A DNA stretch of 10,134 bases from Euperipatoides rowelli (GCA_003024985.2 PXIH01S0063649.1), one strand, 5' to 3'; positions 1 to 7,973 are shown, numbered from the stretch's first letter. Program-made: numbers and translations. Notes: generated from the letters alone by a model not told the origin.

Positions 1-759
1 GTTTTTATCTGTTTCATTTCTTTAACGTTATAAATTATAAATTGTATGATATTTTTAAAATTAAAAATATCATAGAAAATATTTAGAAAATTTTTTTTTA
101 AAAAAAACTATAGTTTATGCTAATTGTATTACTTTTATTTGTTTTTCTACTTAATAATAATATAAAAATAGAGGAATTCGAAAGTTGCCTATCAGACAAC
201 TCTGATTATTGTTTTTTAGATCATGCTGCATCCACAGAGTCTATACCAATTAGGGATAGAGAACATTAAATTGATTTCAAATCTTATAGAGCAATAAAAC
301 CAGACATTTCTTTGGAAGAGGAAATACTAGAGTAAATTTAGGAAAAAATAAAGGTATAGGTTAGATAGTACTTCTTCAGAAGAAACAGAAAATAGTAATA
401 CAATAAGAAAAACTCATATAATAAAAAAGAGAAAGAAACCACACATTAAAAAAAACCAGGAAATTTAAATCTCTTGGATAAGAGGGCACTCAAAAAATTA
501 GAACCTAAAACATTTGATGCTTCAGAAAAGCAGGATGGGGAACAATGGCTCCAAAAGTTTATGAATTATGTGGATGTTTATAGTATACCATGGGACTAGA
601 CCACAAAATTTATTTCATGTTATCTGAATAGTGTGGTGTTAAGGTGGTCCCAAGAACATTTTAGGATGATTAGTAATTTACATGATTTCTCAAAAAATTT
701 TAGGCACAAATTTTGCAAAAATACAACAAATGACATAATTTCAAAGAAACTAACAGAAA
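1..759 (+). repeat. Direct repeat, copy A: retroelement leader plus start of gag
   Basis: This segment recurs in the same orientation at 7070-7836. Differences are mostly single bases and short indels, for example a few bases lost or gained in the A/T runs near 75-105 and around 300-345. The homology reaches the left window edge, so its true left limit is unknown. It ends near 759, inside the capsid-coding part of gag. Because it includes coding sequence it is more than an LTR: it is leader plus gag from a second element copy or a tandem duplication. Confidence 0.95.
48..71 (+). repeat. 11-bp perfect stem palindrome in the leader
   Basis: The arms 48-58 and 61-71 are perfect inverted complements around a two-base AA spacer. 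The same palindrome is kept unchanged in the second leader at 7118-7141. It lies about 45 bases upstream of the possible gag start. It is composed only of A/T apart from the terminal G and C, so chance is a real alternative. Confidence 0.6.
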
Positions 760-1246
760 CATACATGCAAGATCAGAAAAATCCCACAATCTTTTTTGAC
801 AATATATTAAACTTTTCAATGATTTATCTTATGATGTCCCTGAACAAGAAAATGTTATAATGTCAATAAATCTTTTGCAATTAAAATCTGAAGTAGTAAA
901 AATAGATATGCTTTCTTTTAAACAAAAACAAAACAACACAGCCAGAAAAACAGTCAACATTAACAGCCTCAAAGTCTTTTTTTTTTTTCAATAAAAACAA
1001 AACTCAATGTTTTTACTGTAAAAAATTTGGACATAATGAACAAATATGTTATATTAAAAAAACAAGATGACAGTAAAAAAATACCATTTTGTAATTTTTG
1101 TAAAAAGAGAGGTAAAACAGAAATAAATTGCTGGCATAAAGAAAACAAAACTTTTTCAAATAAAAAAAAAGTTAGTCCTAAATCAAAGACAATTAATTTA
1201 GATCAAACTAAAGTAAAATCTTTATACATGTGAGGGACTGTTTGTA
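117..1246 (+). pseudogene. gag: Broken Gag (capsid and nucleocapsid) of Ty3/gypsy element
   Basis: Gag forms the particle shell and binds the RNA. The ATG at 117 opens a frame encoding a hydrophobic stretch (MLIVLLLFVFLL), then an acidic region (ESCLSDNSDYCFLDHAA). A basic patch precedes the capsid part, where EQWLQKFMNYVDVYS (540-585) and FISCYL (609-626) match the usual gypsy capsid pattern. The same frame has a TAG at 597-599. The first zinc knuckle, CFYCKKFGHNEQIC (1008-1049), is a complete CX2CX4HX4C. The second, at 1090-1131 in another frame, has Lys where the His should be. Further stops at 276-278, 333-335 and 447-449 and several frameshifts break it. The start is chosen because the same ATG and frame are kept in the second copy at 7183. 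The downstream boundary is approximate. Confidence 0.88.
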
Positions 1247-1269
1247 TAGGCAACATACAGGCCCTGAAT

Positions 1270-1710
1270 GTACAAATTTCAGCTCACAGGTTACCAATAG
1301 TTTTAATAACTGTAAAAATTATTTAAATATTAAACATAAACATTCTTTGAAAGTTAAGTGAATAACATATATGAGATTGCCCTAATTGATATTGTGGGTA
1401 ATAAGTTAGCAAACCATTTTGAAAACAAAATGAAATTACCATGTAAAACATGGAATAAAAATAAAAGGGGTTAACTTTAGCCAATGGAAGAACAATGCAG
1501 CCAACCAGTATCTATGAGGTGCCAATCTCATTACATAATATTAGAAAAATTATTCATGTTATTTTTATTAAAAATTTTAAGTCTAGCTTAATTTTAGGTC
1601 TAATCTTTATAGAAAAGTTTAAATTAGTAATTGATACCAATAAGAAGATAATAACTACTCCGTTTATTAAAAATAGAAATTTTAGATTAGTTTACTTTTC
1701 AGGGAATTAA
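1270..1710 (+). pseudogene. Broken retroviral-type aspartic protease domain
   Basis: In the intact element this domain cuts the Gag-Pol polyprotein. The active-site strand reads ALIDIVGNKL at about 1379-1408, where the family has ALIDTGA; the Asp (1388-1390) is present but the T/S-G that should follow it is not. Downstream, SSLILGLIFIEKFKLVID (about 1580-1635) matches the conserved C-terminal ILGxDFL region. The two parts are in different frames with stops between. From 1711 to about 2016 lies a poorly conserved spacer before reverse transcriptase, with an 11-base A run (1838-1848) and a GCCCGT/ACGGGC hairpin at 1857-1871. Position between Gag knuckles and reverse transcriptase supports the call. 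Confidence 0.75.
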
Positions 1711-1796
1711 TTATTTTCATAATATTGATTATGAGGTACAACCTCATCATCCTATGACCCTAATTGGAATACGATCGTGTTCCTAAGCTAGTAACA

Positions 1797-1806
1797 GCGC
1801 CATCTA
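1797..1806 (-). promoter_or_regulatory. Possible CTCF-type core match
   Basis: On the minus strand this reads TAGATGGCGC, which fits the metazoan CTCF core YAGRKGGCGC at every position. It sits in a short G+C-richer patch between protease and reverse transcriptase. A single 10-base match inside a retroelement may be chance or coding residue; binding is not shown. Confidence 0.25.
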
Positions 1807-2016
1807 TGCTCGACAAGGGTACTATTTTTAGAAACTTCAAAAAAAAAAAGTTTGATGCCCGTGTAACGGGCTTAAACACTAGCAAAGTACTAAATTAAAT
1901 AGTTTCAAGTGACCCGACATATAACAGAACAAAGACTGATTTTAGGCAAAATGGTATAGATCTCTTCAAAAATTTATACTATAGTGAAACAGAAACACCA
2001 CAAACTGTAGGGAAGT

Positions 2017-2960
2017 CTAATCATTTGGTTATTCCAACTGAAATCTCCAGAATAATCGATAGATTTCAAAGTCTTTTTAGCAATCAACCTGGTGTAACTA
2101 CATCACATTAATCTTGAAGATAAAAGGCCTATAAACCTTAGGCCTTACCATTCAAGTCTTGCTAAAAGACACAAAATCTAAAGGTTAGTTGGAGAGATGT
2201 TGGAGGATGGAATCATTAGAGAAAGTTACAGCACGTATGCTTCTCCTGTAGTCTTAGTTGAAAAAAAAAAGAAAGCACAGCAACTAACAAAAACTACCAT
2301 TTTTGTGTGGACTACAGGAAGCTGAATAATATAACTGTGAACCCTTTGCCTAGAATAGACGACTGTTTAGAGTTTTAGCAAACAAACCTTTCTTGTCTGT
2401 TCTGGACACAAGGTCCGGATATTGGAACATAAAAATAAATCCAGATGATATTTATAAGACAGCTTTTATCACATTTAGAATGGCAAATATGAATTCATGC
2501 ATATGCTATTTGGTCTATGCAATGCCACATATACCTTTATGTGTGCTATGAATAATGTTTTAGGGCAGATAATTAGTAAATGTTGTGTTGTATACTTAGA
2601 TGACATTATAGTTGTCAGTTCAACAATTGAGCAACATAAAGTAGATTTAAAAAACATTTTCTCAGCATTAAAGAAATCTGGTTTTACCTTAAATAGAGAA
2701 AAGTATAATTTTTGTGTAGATGAATTATTTATTTTAGGTCATCAAATAAATCCACAAGGGATTAGCCCAAACCCTAAAAAAATTGAAGGTATTTCCCAAT
2801 ATCCACCCCTTGCCCTCCAGAAAAGATGTGGAAAGATTTATGGGCATGGCCGGTTACTACAGGCACTAGATACCACATTATGCAACTATTGCAAAACCAT
2901 TGACAAATCTTTTGAAAAAAAGATACAAAATTTGAGTGGTCCGAAAAATGTCAGCAATAT
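2017..2960 (+). pseudogene. pol: Broken reverse transcriptase domain
   Basis: This domain copies element RNA into DNA. Motifs appear in order: RPINLRPY near 2130, ASPVVLVEKKK near 2240-2270, FCVDYRKLNNITVNPLPRID (2301-2360), LDTRSGYWNIKINPDD near 2400-2450, LFGLCNATYTF (2506-2538) and the polymerase centre YLDD at 2593-2604. ILGHQINPQGISPNPKK follows near 2730-2780 and GMAGYYR near 2832-2852, the end of the palm/thumb part. The YLDD core and its surroundings are open for 158 codons (2497-2973). The upstream half has stops (after TTSH, near 2109, and at 2377-2379) and frame changes near 2270-2290 and 2485. The catalytic Asp pair survives. The similarity to Ty3/gypsy is clear from VDYRKLN and YLDD. 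Confidence 0.93.
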
Positions 2961-3410
2961 TTTCAGCTACTGAAAAATAAATTGACTGAAACACCAATTT
3001 TACAAAACCCAGACTACTCTAAACCTTTCATTTTAACTACCAATGCGAGTAACGTAGGTTTAAAGGCTATACTACCACAACCTTGCGAAATTAAAAATAA
3101 AATTTTTTTAATAGCCTAGGCTAGTAGTCACTAAGTGATAGAGAACAGAAATACTTGACATCTGAAAAAGAGTGTATGGGAATCATTTTTGGAATTGAAC
3201 ACTTTCAGCCATACTTATAAGGCATGACATTTACTGTCCTAACCGACCATAATGCCATGTGTCGGTTGAAAACCATTAAAGATCTGCATGGAAGACTAGG
3301 TCGATGGAGTTTTCGATTCCAGAATTTAGATTACGAGGTAGTACATCAGTCTGGAAAATAAAATAAAGTGGCTGAAGCATTATCTCGTGCCCCTCTACCT
3401 TTGGTTGATA
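2960..3410 (+). pseudogene. pol: Broken RNase H domain with lost catalytic Asp
   Basis: RNase H removes RNA from the RNA-DNA hybrid. LTETPILQNPDYSKPFIL leads into TTNASNVGLKAIL (3036-3074). Gypsy elements have TTDAS here, so the first catalytic Asp is Asn (AAT, 3042-3044). The later acidic sites are kept: YLTSEKEC near 3152-3175 and TVLTDHNAM near 3234-3260. The C-terminal LGRWSFRFQNLDYEVVHQSG and KVAEALSRAP (to about 3395) are typical. Stops occur at about 3116, 3219 and 3360. After it, 3400-3725 is an A/T-rich linker with little similarity to anything, although 3368-3553 stays open. Confidence 0.9.
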
Positions 3411-3729
3411 ATCCGGATGAGGGAAACAATTTATTAATGATTACTAGCACTCCAATTTCTAGTATTAATACAACAAATTTAAGTATTGATACAAGTTCAA
3501 ATATTAATACATCATATTTTGAAAATAAATTTATAGAATTGGAGCGACTATAAAAGGAAGACAAAGACATTAATATTTTAATTCAATTAAAAAATAATGG
3601 ACCTGTGATAACAAAAAATAATAAATTACGGAAGTTAATAAAAATAATTTAATTTTTATCAATAATGTTTTTTATTTACAGAAACAAAATAAATTGTTGA
3701 ATAATTTAAAAAAAAAATTATTTTTCTTC

Positions 3730-4957
3730 TTTTACCACAGTCACAGGTGGAGAAGGTCCTGAAGTAATTTTATGACTCTCCGTTGGGAGGTCACATGGGC
3801 ATCAACAAAACTCTAAACCGAATTAAAAACCTGTACTTCTGGCTTAGGATGTCAACATTCGTTAAGCAATATGTCCGTAGTTGTGCCATTGCCAGCTTAT
3901 TAAGTCAAGCAGTAGAAAACCTATTGGAACTATGCAATATATCCATGCAACGAGGCCAATGCAATATCTAGCATTGAATTTCATTGGTCCTTTACCACAC
4001 ACTGTGGGTGGTATAAATATGTAATCGTATTTATTGACCGCTTCACAAAATGGATAGTTCAAGCATTCCCGATTAGGGAAGCTACTGCATAACAAGCAGC
4101 AAGTAAACTAATAGACATGGTATGCCATCATGGTGTACCACAAGCTGTAATAATGGATAGGGCACCCAATTCACAAGTAACAAGTTTAACGATGCCCTGT
4201 GCTCTCTCAAAATTATTCACAATAAATGCAGTATCCATCATCCGGAGGCCAACCAGGCAGAGAAAGCTATCAGGACTGTTAAGTCCTTAGTTAAATGCTA
4301 TTTGGAAGGGCACCATAACACTTGGGACCAATATTTAAATGGAATACTTTTTGCCATACATAGTGCACCACAAGAGAGCACCGGTAATTCACCCTGTTAC
4401 CTTGTCTATGGCCGAGATCTTGATTTCCCCATAGACAATGAATTTATTTTTCCAGATGATATCATAGAGGATGCCATTGACTTTGATCATGTCATCATGG
4501 TGGAAAGAATTGGTCTTCTTCATTCTCTAGTGAATAAAAAGCTGGTAGAAGTTTTTTATTTGCTAAAAACTGTGAATAACATTTGGCATATTAGTCATGC
4601 CAAGTATTATTCGACATCATTCCATCATCTGGTCCTCAAAAAATAGAAGCCAAACTAAGTCCCAGGTTTAGAGGGCCCTTCCGCATTTCCAAAAGAACTG
4701 CAGAAAACAACTATAAACAGGTTTGTACATAATAATAATGTGTTTGTAATGCATCACACCCAACAAATAGAACCATACTTTATACGGAAATCACAGATTC
4801 TATACAGTTAATGCACCCTACACAAGAAGAAACTGTACAAAACATAAGCTCTATTCCAAATACCTCCCAAAATTCTAGCATAGGAGACTCAACCATAGAA
4901 ATGATGTTCGGCCTGACTCGTTCAGACGAATCATCTTTCCATGTAATTCAAAAATAA
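3730..4957 (+). pseudogene. pol: Broken integrase and C-terminal pol tail
   Basis: Integrase inserts the DNA copy into the chromosome. The N-terminal zinc domain reads LPQSQVEKVLK, then YDSPLGGHMGINKT and later SCAIA. The HHCC metal site is damaged: first His is Tyr (3771-3773) and last Cys is Ala (3891-3893). In the catalytic core the first Asp is Asn (LALNFIGPLP, AAT at 3977-3979), while the second Asp (4156-4158) and the Glu (HHPEANQAEKA, 4260-4262) remain, at the usual DX35E spacing. TWDQYLNGILFAIHSAPQ and GNSPCYLVYGRDLDFP (4320-4430) follow, then the GPF module SPRFRGPFRISKRTAEN (4658-4708) and QQIEPYF (about 4762-4782). The frame ending at the TAA 4955-4957 is open from 4739. At least five frameshifts or stops break the domain. 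Confidence 0.92.
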
Positions 4958-5074
4958 GAAATAAAAAAAAAAAAATTTCTAAATTATAAATTTTTCTTCT
5001 TTTTCTTAAAATGTTTAAGTCTCCATGCAAGAATTCACATCTTTATATTAAAATAGTTTGCTTCTAATTTTCAG

Positions 5075-5292
5075 GAAAATCACTTAGCCTTGATGAAACA
5101 GCAGGATGGTCCAGAATGTTAAAGGAGTAAAACCCTATGGCTTACCTTCAGTGACCTAGTCCACTTGGATATCCTAGTGCTGTAGGTGAACATGAATAGG
5201 GATCCAGGACACTTGGCACATGTGGGGCCCCAAGTGCGGTGGACTAGGTTGGCTTACCCTGCAACAATGTGGATCATCCACGATCCAAAGAG
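5075..5292 (+). other. G+C-richer island with splice-like ends and nested stem-loops
   Basis: The block stands out from its A/T-rich flanks. It is bounded by an acceptor-like TTCTAATTTTCAG (ending 5074) and a donor-like AAAGAG/GTAAAC (junction 5292/5293), which would give a 218-base exon. No plus frame is open throughout. The frame 5196-5414 is open and contains TLQQCGSSTIQRGK, but no family is recognised. Outer stem 5155-5164 pairs with 5239-5248 (10 bp perfect), and inside it CACTTGG 5210-5216 pairs with CCAAGTG 5230-5236. On the minus strand about 45 codons are also open here. It may be a non-coding exon, part of an LTR R region, a remnant of another repeat, or a decayed coding fragment. 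Confidence 0.4.
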
Positions 5293-6026
5293 GTAAACCT
5301 TTGAATTTTTTTAATTATGATAATATAGTTAGAAGTGTGTTCCCTGACATGGAACATTCTATAATGAGAGAAATAAATCTCATAAAATTTAAAATTAGCA
5401 GGAGTTATTTTTAAAAAAAAAGAGAATCTATATAGAAAACTCAAGATTAAAAAAGAAAGCTAGCATATTAACAAATCCATAAAGTCACTTATAAAATTAT
5501 GGTACCAGTACAAAATAGAAAAAGGAAATAGCTGTTTATTTAAATCATATTACAAAAATTGAAGAAGTTATTGTTTTTCTATATTATTTATTTAATAGAA
5601 TATTCTGTATTTACAATTTATACATAAAATATGATCATGATCACTAGAGACCAATGCATTATGACTAATAGCGCACATTTTCAAATTAGTCCTATGTTGT
5701 ACTTGAGTAACATATCAGTCTCAAAAATTCATAAATTTTATTTTGGATATATCCTAAAAATCATCTTATAAAAAGGAAAATAAAAAAAAAATTTATAAAA
5801 ACAAAATACAAAAATATACAAAATATTTTTTTAACATTTTTTTTTTCTCTATAGAAGAGAGAAATATAATGAACACATTTAGGGGTCTAATAATTTATTA
5901 AAGAAAATGGTTTGAGATTATTTATTTACAAATATTATTTTTTACTTTTAGATGTTGTAATTAGCCATGCTTGCTAGTATTTAGACATCTCATTTGTTTA
6001 TTATTTTGTGCACAAAGGTTAATCTG
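5293..6026. other. A/T-rich stretch, no supported gene
   Basis: Mostly poly-A/T and low-complexity sequence. The only pocket of normal composition is about 5635-5715. There the minus-strand frame 5592-5714 is open for 40 codons (includes MCAISHNALVSSDHDHI) and shares its reading frame with the broken sequence at 6027-6296; the plus strand is also open there from an ATG near 5632. Neither is recognised. The palindromic ATGATCATGATCA lies near 5631-5642. Confidence 0.5.
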
Positions 6027-6296
6027 TTAATTATGTAAATTATTGCTGACTACAAAATCAGCTGGTTTGTGGGTAATTACGTCATCCCAAAAATGTGTTA
6101 AAGGGAAGACACCTTCTGTAATCTTTGTCTGTTCTAACCCCAACATTGCCATGGTCTCATCTTCAGTTTTAAAAACAACATACCAATCTTAACTGGGATT
6201 AGACATTTAAAGCCGTGGCCATGTTATTTGTTTTCATTTATCACGGACCTCGCACATTTCACCGGGACCGGACTATAGGCTAATCATACCAGCCTG
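6027..6296 (-). pseudogene. Broken protein-coding fragment of unknown family
   Basis: Read on the minus strand, 6188 down to 6030 is open for 53 codons. It starts DWYVVFKTEDETMAMLGLEQ, continues TEGVFPLTHFWDDVITHKPA and ends in a TAA at 6027-6029. Upstream in the same frame, protein-like pieces (SGPGEMCEVRDK, KQITWPRL, MSNPS) are separated by stops at 6273-6275, 6234-6236, 6207-6209 and 6189-6191. Amino-acid makeup is balanced, unlike the Lys/Asn/Ile-rich noise of nearby random frames, and codons are G+C-richer than the flanks. That the same frame continues across four stops without a shift suggests a recently decayed gene or exon. A minus-strand TATAAAAG lies at 6329-6336. I do not recognise the family; it could be a host gene relic or part of another transposon. 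Both ends are uncertain. Confidence 0.5.
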
Positions 6297-6425
6297 GTTA
6301 ATTATTATCAAACATTTCTACTGTCAATCTTTTATACTGTTAACGCCTCGCTAACCTTGTTCTGTCAATGTATTTGTGATTAAAATATCCTATGAAATTT
6401 AATTGCAATGGTACCTGCATCTTAA

Positions 6426-6743
6426 TGTTTTAAAGGTAAGACTAGTGTTAGTCTAAAGTATTTATTTATTTCCTATCATCAATGTTTGCTGAGTGGAAAT
6501 TGTTATTCAATTAAAGATTCATTTATTTACTTTACTGGATTGCTTATTGTTATTCTTTCACCATTTCTTCCATGTGCTTTATTGGTCTACTCATTGTGTG
6601 AAAATCAAGGAACCGTGTGGCGAGTAAGGACCGCTCGTTACATCTGGTTCCGGTCAATGAGGGAATTGATAAATAAACTCTGTGATGACGCTAACGAATG
6701 GAAACTCAACGTGATACGCCAAGGAAATAACAACATTTATTAA
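6426..6743 (+). CDS. Uncharacterised open frame with a membrane segment
   Basis: The frame is open for 105 codons up to the TAA at 6741-6743, with no internal stop although all gag-pol frames nearby are broken. There is no ATG until late, so it would have to be an exon, start at a non-ATG codon, or be chance. About residues 33-58 (FIYFTGLLIVILSPFLPCAL and on) form a strong hydrophobic helix. A charged, amphipathic tail follows (VWRVRTARYIWFRSMRELIN, then LCDDANEWKLNVIRQG). The 3' part is G+C-richer than its flanks. A strong donor-like AAAG/GTAAGA (6435/6436) lies at its 5' end. The minus strand is also partly open here, so strand is not certain. It lies between pol and the second leader. It may be a retroelement accessory or env-like relic, or a host exon. 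Not recognised. Confidence 0.35.
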   Translation, partial: CFKGKTSVSLKYLFISYHQCLLSGNCYSIKDSFIYFTGLLIVILSPFLPCALLVYSLCENQGTVWRVRTARYIWFRSMRELINKLCDDANEWKLNVIRQGNNNIY

Positions 6744-7069
6744 AGAAAAGTGGTAACATCTTTTAACTTTTTTTTGTTAGTAAACAAAAGCAGAACATTT
6801 CAAATAACGCCTAACGTTAAAGATATCTTAAAATAGGAATAGCCTATTATATCATATTCTAAGCTTAGCTATAAGTAAAACAATTGATTTTTCTTGCCTA
6901 GTCTTACATTATTAATTGTTATTAGATAGGGGGTTAAAAGCAAGCATAATTGATAGGAGATAGCATAGGTTTGAATATATAATTAAATTTTTTTTTAAAT
7001 ACAGTGTTTGTTATATAAAATAAAAATAAACGAAGTTCAAGTAAATTTATTTAATTCAATACTAATTTT
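6744..7069. other. A/T-rich interval before the second leader
   Basis: No gene seen. If the elements are in tandem this stretch would include the end of an LTR and the primer binding site. I compared TGG-containing positions such as 6752 (TGGTAACATC) with common animal tRNA acceptor stems and found no convincing match. The sequence is dominated by A/T with a T9 run at 6986-6995. Confidence 0.5.
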
Positions 7070-7836
7070 GTTTTTATCTGTTTCATTTTCTTTAACGTTA
7101 TAAATTATAAATTGTATGATATTTTTAAAATTAAAAATATCAGAAAATATTTAGAATAATTTTTTTTAAGAAACTATAGTTTATGCTAGTTGTATTACTT
7201 TTATTTGTTTTTCTACTTAATAATAATATAAAAATAGAGGAATTCGAAAGTTGCTTAACAGACAACTCTGATTATTGTTTTTTAGATCATGCTGCATCCG
7301 CAGAGTCTATACCAATTTGGGAATAGAGAACATGAAATTGATTTCAAATCTTATAGAGCAATAAACCAGATATTTCTTCGGAAGAACAAATACTAGCGAG
7401 TAAATTTAGGAAAAAAACAAAGGTATAGAACAGATAGTCCTTCTTCAGAAGAAGAAATAGAAAATAATAATACAATAAGAAAAACTCATATACAGTAATA
7501 AAAAAGAGAAAGAAACCACCCCTTAAAAAACCCAGAAAATTTAAATCTCTTGGATAAGAGTGCACTCAAAAAATTAGAACCTAAAACATTTGATGCTTCA
7601 GAAAAGCAGGATGGGGAACAATGGCTCCAAGAGTTTATGAATTATGTGGATGTTTATAGTATAACATTGGACTAGACCACAAAATTTATTTCATGTTATC
7701 TGAAAGGTGTGGCGTTAAGGTGGTACCTAGAACATTTTATGATGATTAGAAATTTACATGATTTCTCAAAAAATTTTATGCACACATTTTGCAAAAATAC
7801 AACAAAATGACATAATTTTAAAGAAACTAATGGAAC
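7070..7836 (+). repeat. Direct repeat, copy B: second leader plus truncated gag
   Basis: Same orientation as 1-759 and close in sequence throughout, including the leader palindrome, the ATG and the capsid region. Homology stops at about 7836: up to AAACTAA both copies agree, then copy B runs into the fold-back element. The offset between copies is close to 7.07 kb. This fits a tandem element sharing an LTR between 4958 and 7069, or two nearby insertions, or a segmental duplication. Confidence 0.95.
7183..7836 (+). pseudogene. gag: Truncated second Gag copy
   Basis: The ATG at 7183-7185 begins the same hydrophobic start (MLVVLLLFVFLL) followed by NNNIKIEEFESCLTDNSDYC. A one-base insertion near 7320 shifts the frame before EHEIDFKSYRA. 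This copy keeps the acidic SPSSEEEIENNN stretch (about 7438-7475) better than copy A. The basic KKRKKPPLKKPRKFK-like patch near 7500-7545 leads to the capsid start (EQWLQEFMNYVDVYS, 7617-7661). The TAG at 7673-7675 is at the same codon as the TAG at 597-599 in copy A. Sequence ends where the fold-back element starts, so most of the capsid, the zinc knuckles and all of pol are missing. Confidence 0.88.
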
Positions 7837-7973
7837 TCACACAAGCCCGAGATAGGGTCAGGGTAGGATTAAGGCTAGGATATTGTGTAATATAGCCAAA
7901 TATTTTAACATTTTCTTTTATTAAAAATATCCTAATCTTAATACTACCCAGGCACTATAACAGACTTGTGTGA
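7837..7973. mobile_element. Fold-back/MITE-like element with long imperfect inverted repeats
   Basis: The first 48 bases (7837-7884) and the reverse complement of the last 48 (7926-7973) agree at 38 of 48 positions by eye. The outer nine, TCACACAAG, are identical, as are GGATATT and GGGTAG inside. A 41-base A/T-rich spacer holds no coding sequence. The size and structure are those of a miniature inverted-repeat element or a fold-back repeat. No clear target-site duplication flanks it: left flank TGGAAC, right flank ATCACAA. Without that I cannot assign a superfamily. Retroelement sequence does not resume on its right. Confidence 0.7.

Larger units (their letters stand above)
1..4957 (+). mobile_element. 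Degenerate Ty3/gypsy LTR retrotransposon, gag-pol body
   Basis: The domains run in the Ty3/gypsy (Metaviridae) order: Gag capsid, CCHC zinc knuckles, aspartic protease, reverse transcriptase, RNase H, integrase. Integrase lying after RNase H separates this from Ty1/copia. Many stops and frameshifts scatter the coding sequence across all three plus frames, so the copy is dead. The left end is cut by the window, so its 5' LTR is not seen. The polyprotein's last recognisable codon is the stop at 4955-4957. No env gene follows directly. Family assignment is firm; the lineage within Ty3/gypsy is not resolved. Confidence 0.95.

Noticed and set aside
2124-2148. AAGGCCTA/TAGGCCTT hairpin
   Set aside because: It falls inside the reverse transcriptase motif RPINLRPY and is explained by the coding sequence.
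2475-2657. Minus-strand open frame
   Set aside because: It is the antisense shadow of the YLDD region of reverse transcriptase.
3346-3570. Minus-strand open frame
   Set aside because: Antisense to the RNase H end and the linker; no domain.
597-3979. G-to-A editing as the source of the stops and Asp-to-Asn changes
   Set aside because: Only a few sites fit, lesions of every kind are present, and there is no consensus to compare against.
3862-4095. Minus-strand open frame
   Set aside because: Antisense to the integrase core, which has clear motifs on the plus strand.
1-4957. Alternative genetic code that would rescue the frames
   Set aside because: All three stop codons occur and frameshifts are common, so recoding would not restore the frames.
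6077-6084. TTACGTCA, a CREB/ATF-like site
   Set aside because: Single short match lying inside the minus-strand protein-like sequence; no promoter context.
4958-7069. Defined LTR with TG...CA ends, polypurine tract and primer binding site
   Set aside because: Several A-rich purine runs (for example near 4957, 5410 and 5516) and TGG sites exist, but none gave a consistent pair of ends or a tRNA match, so no LTR feature is claimed.
7344-7565. Minus-strand open frame rich in Phe, Leu and Tyr
   Set aside because: Antisense to the Glu/Lys-rich part of the second gag copy; the composition is the complement of that.
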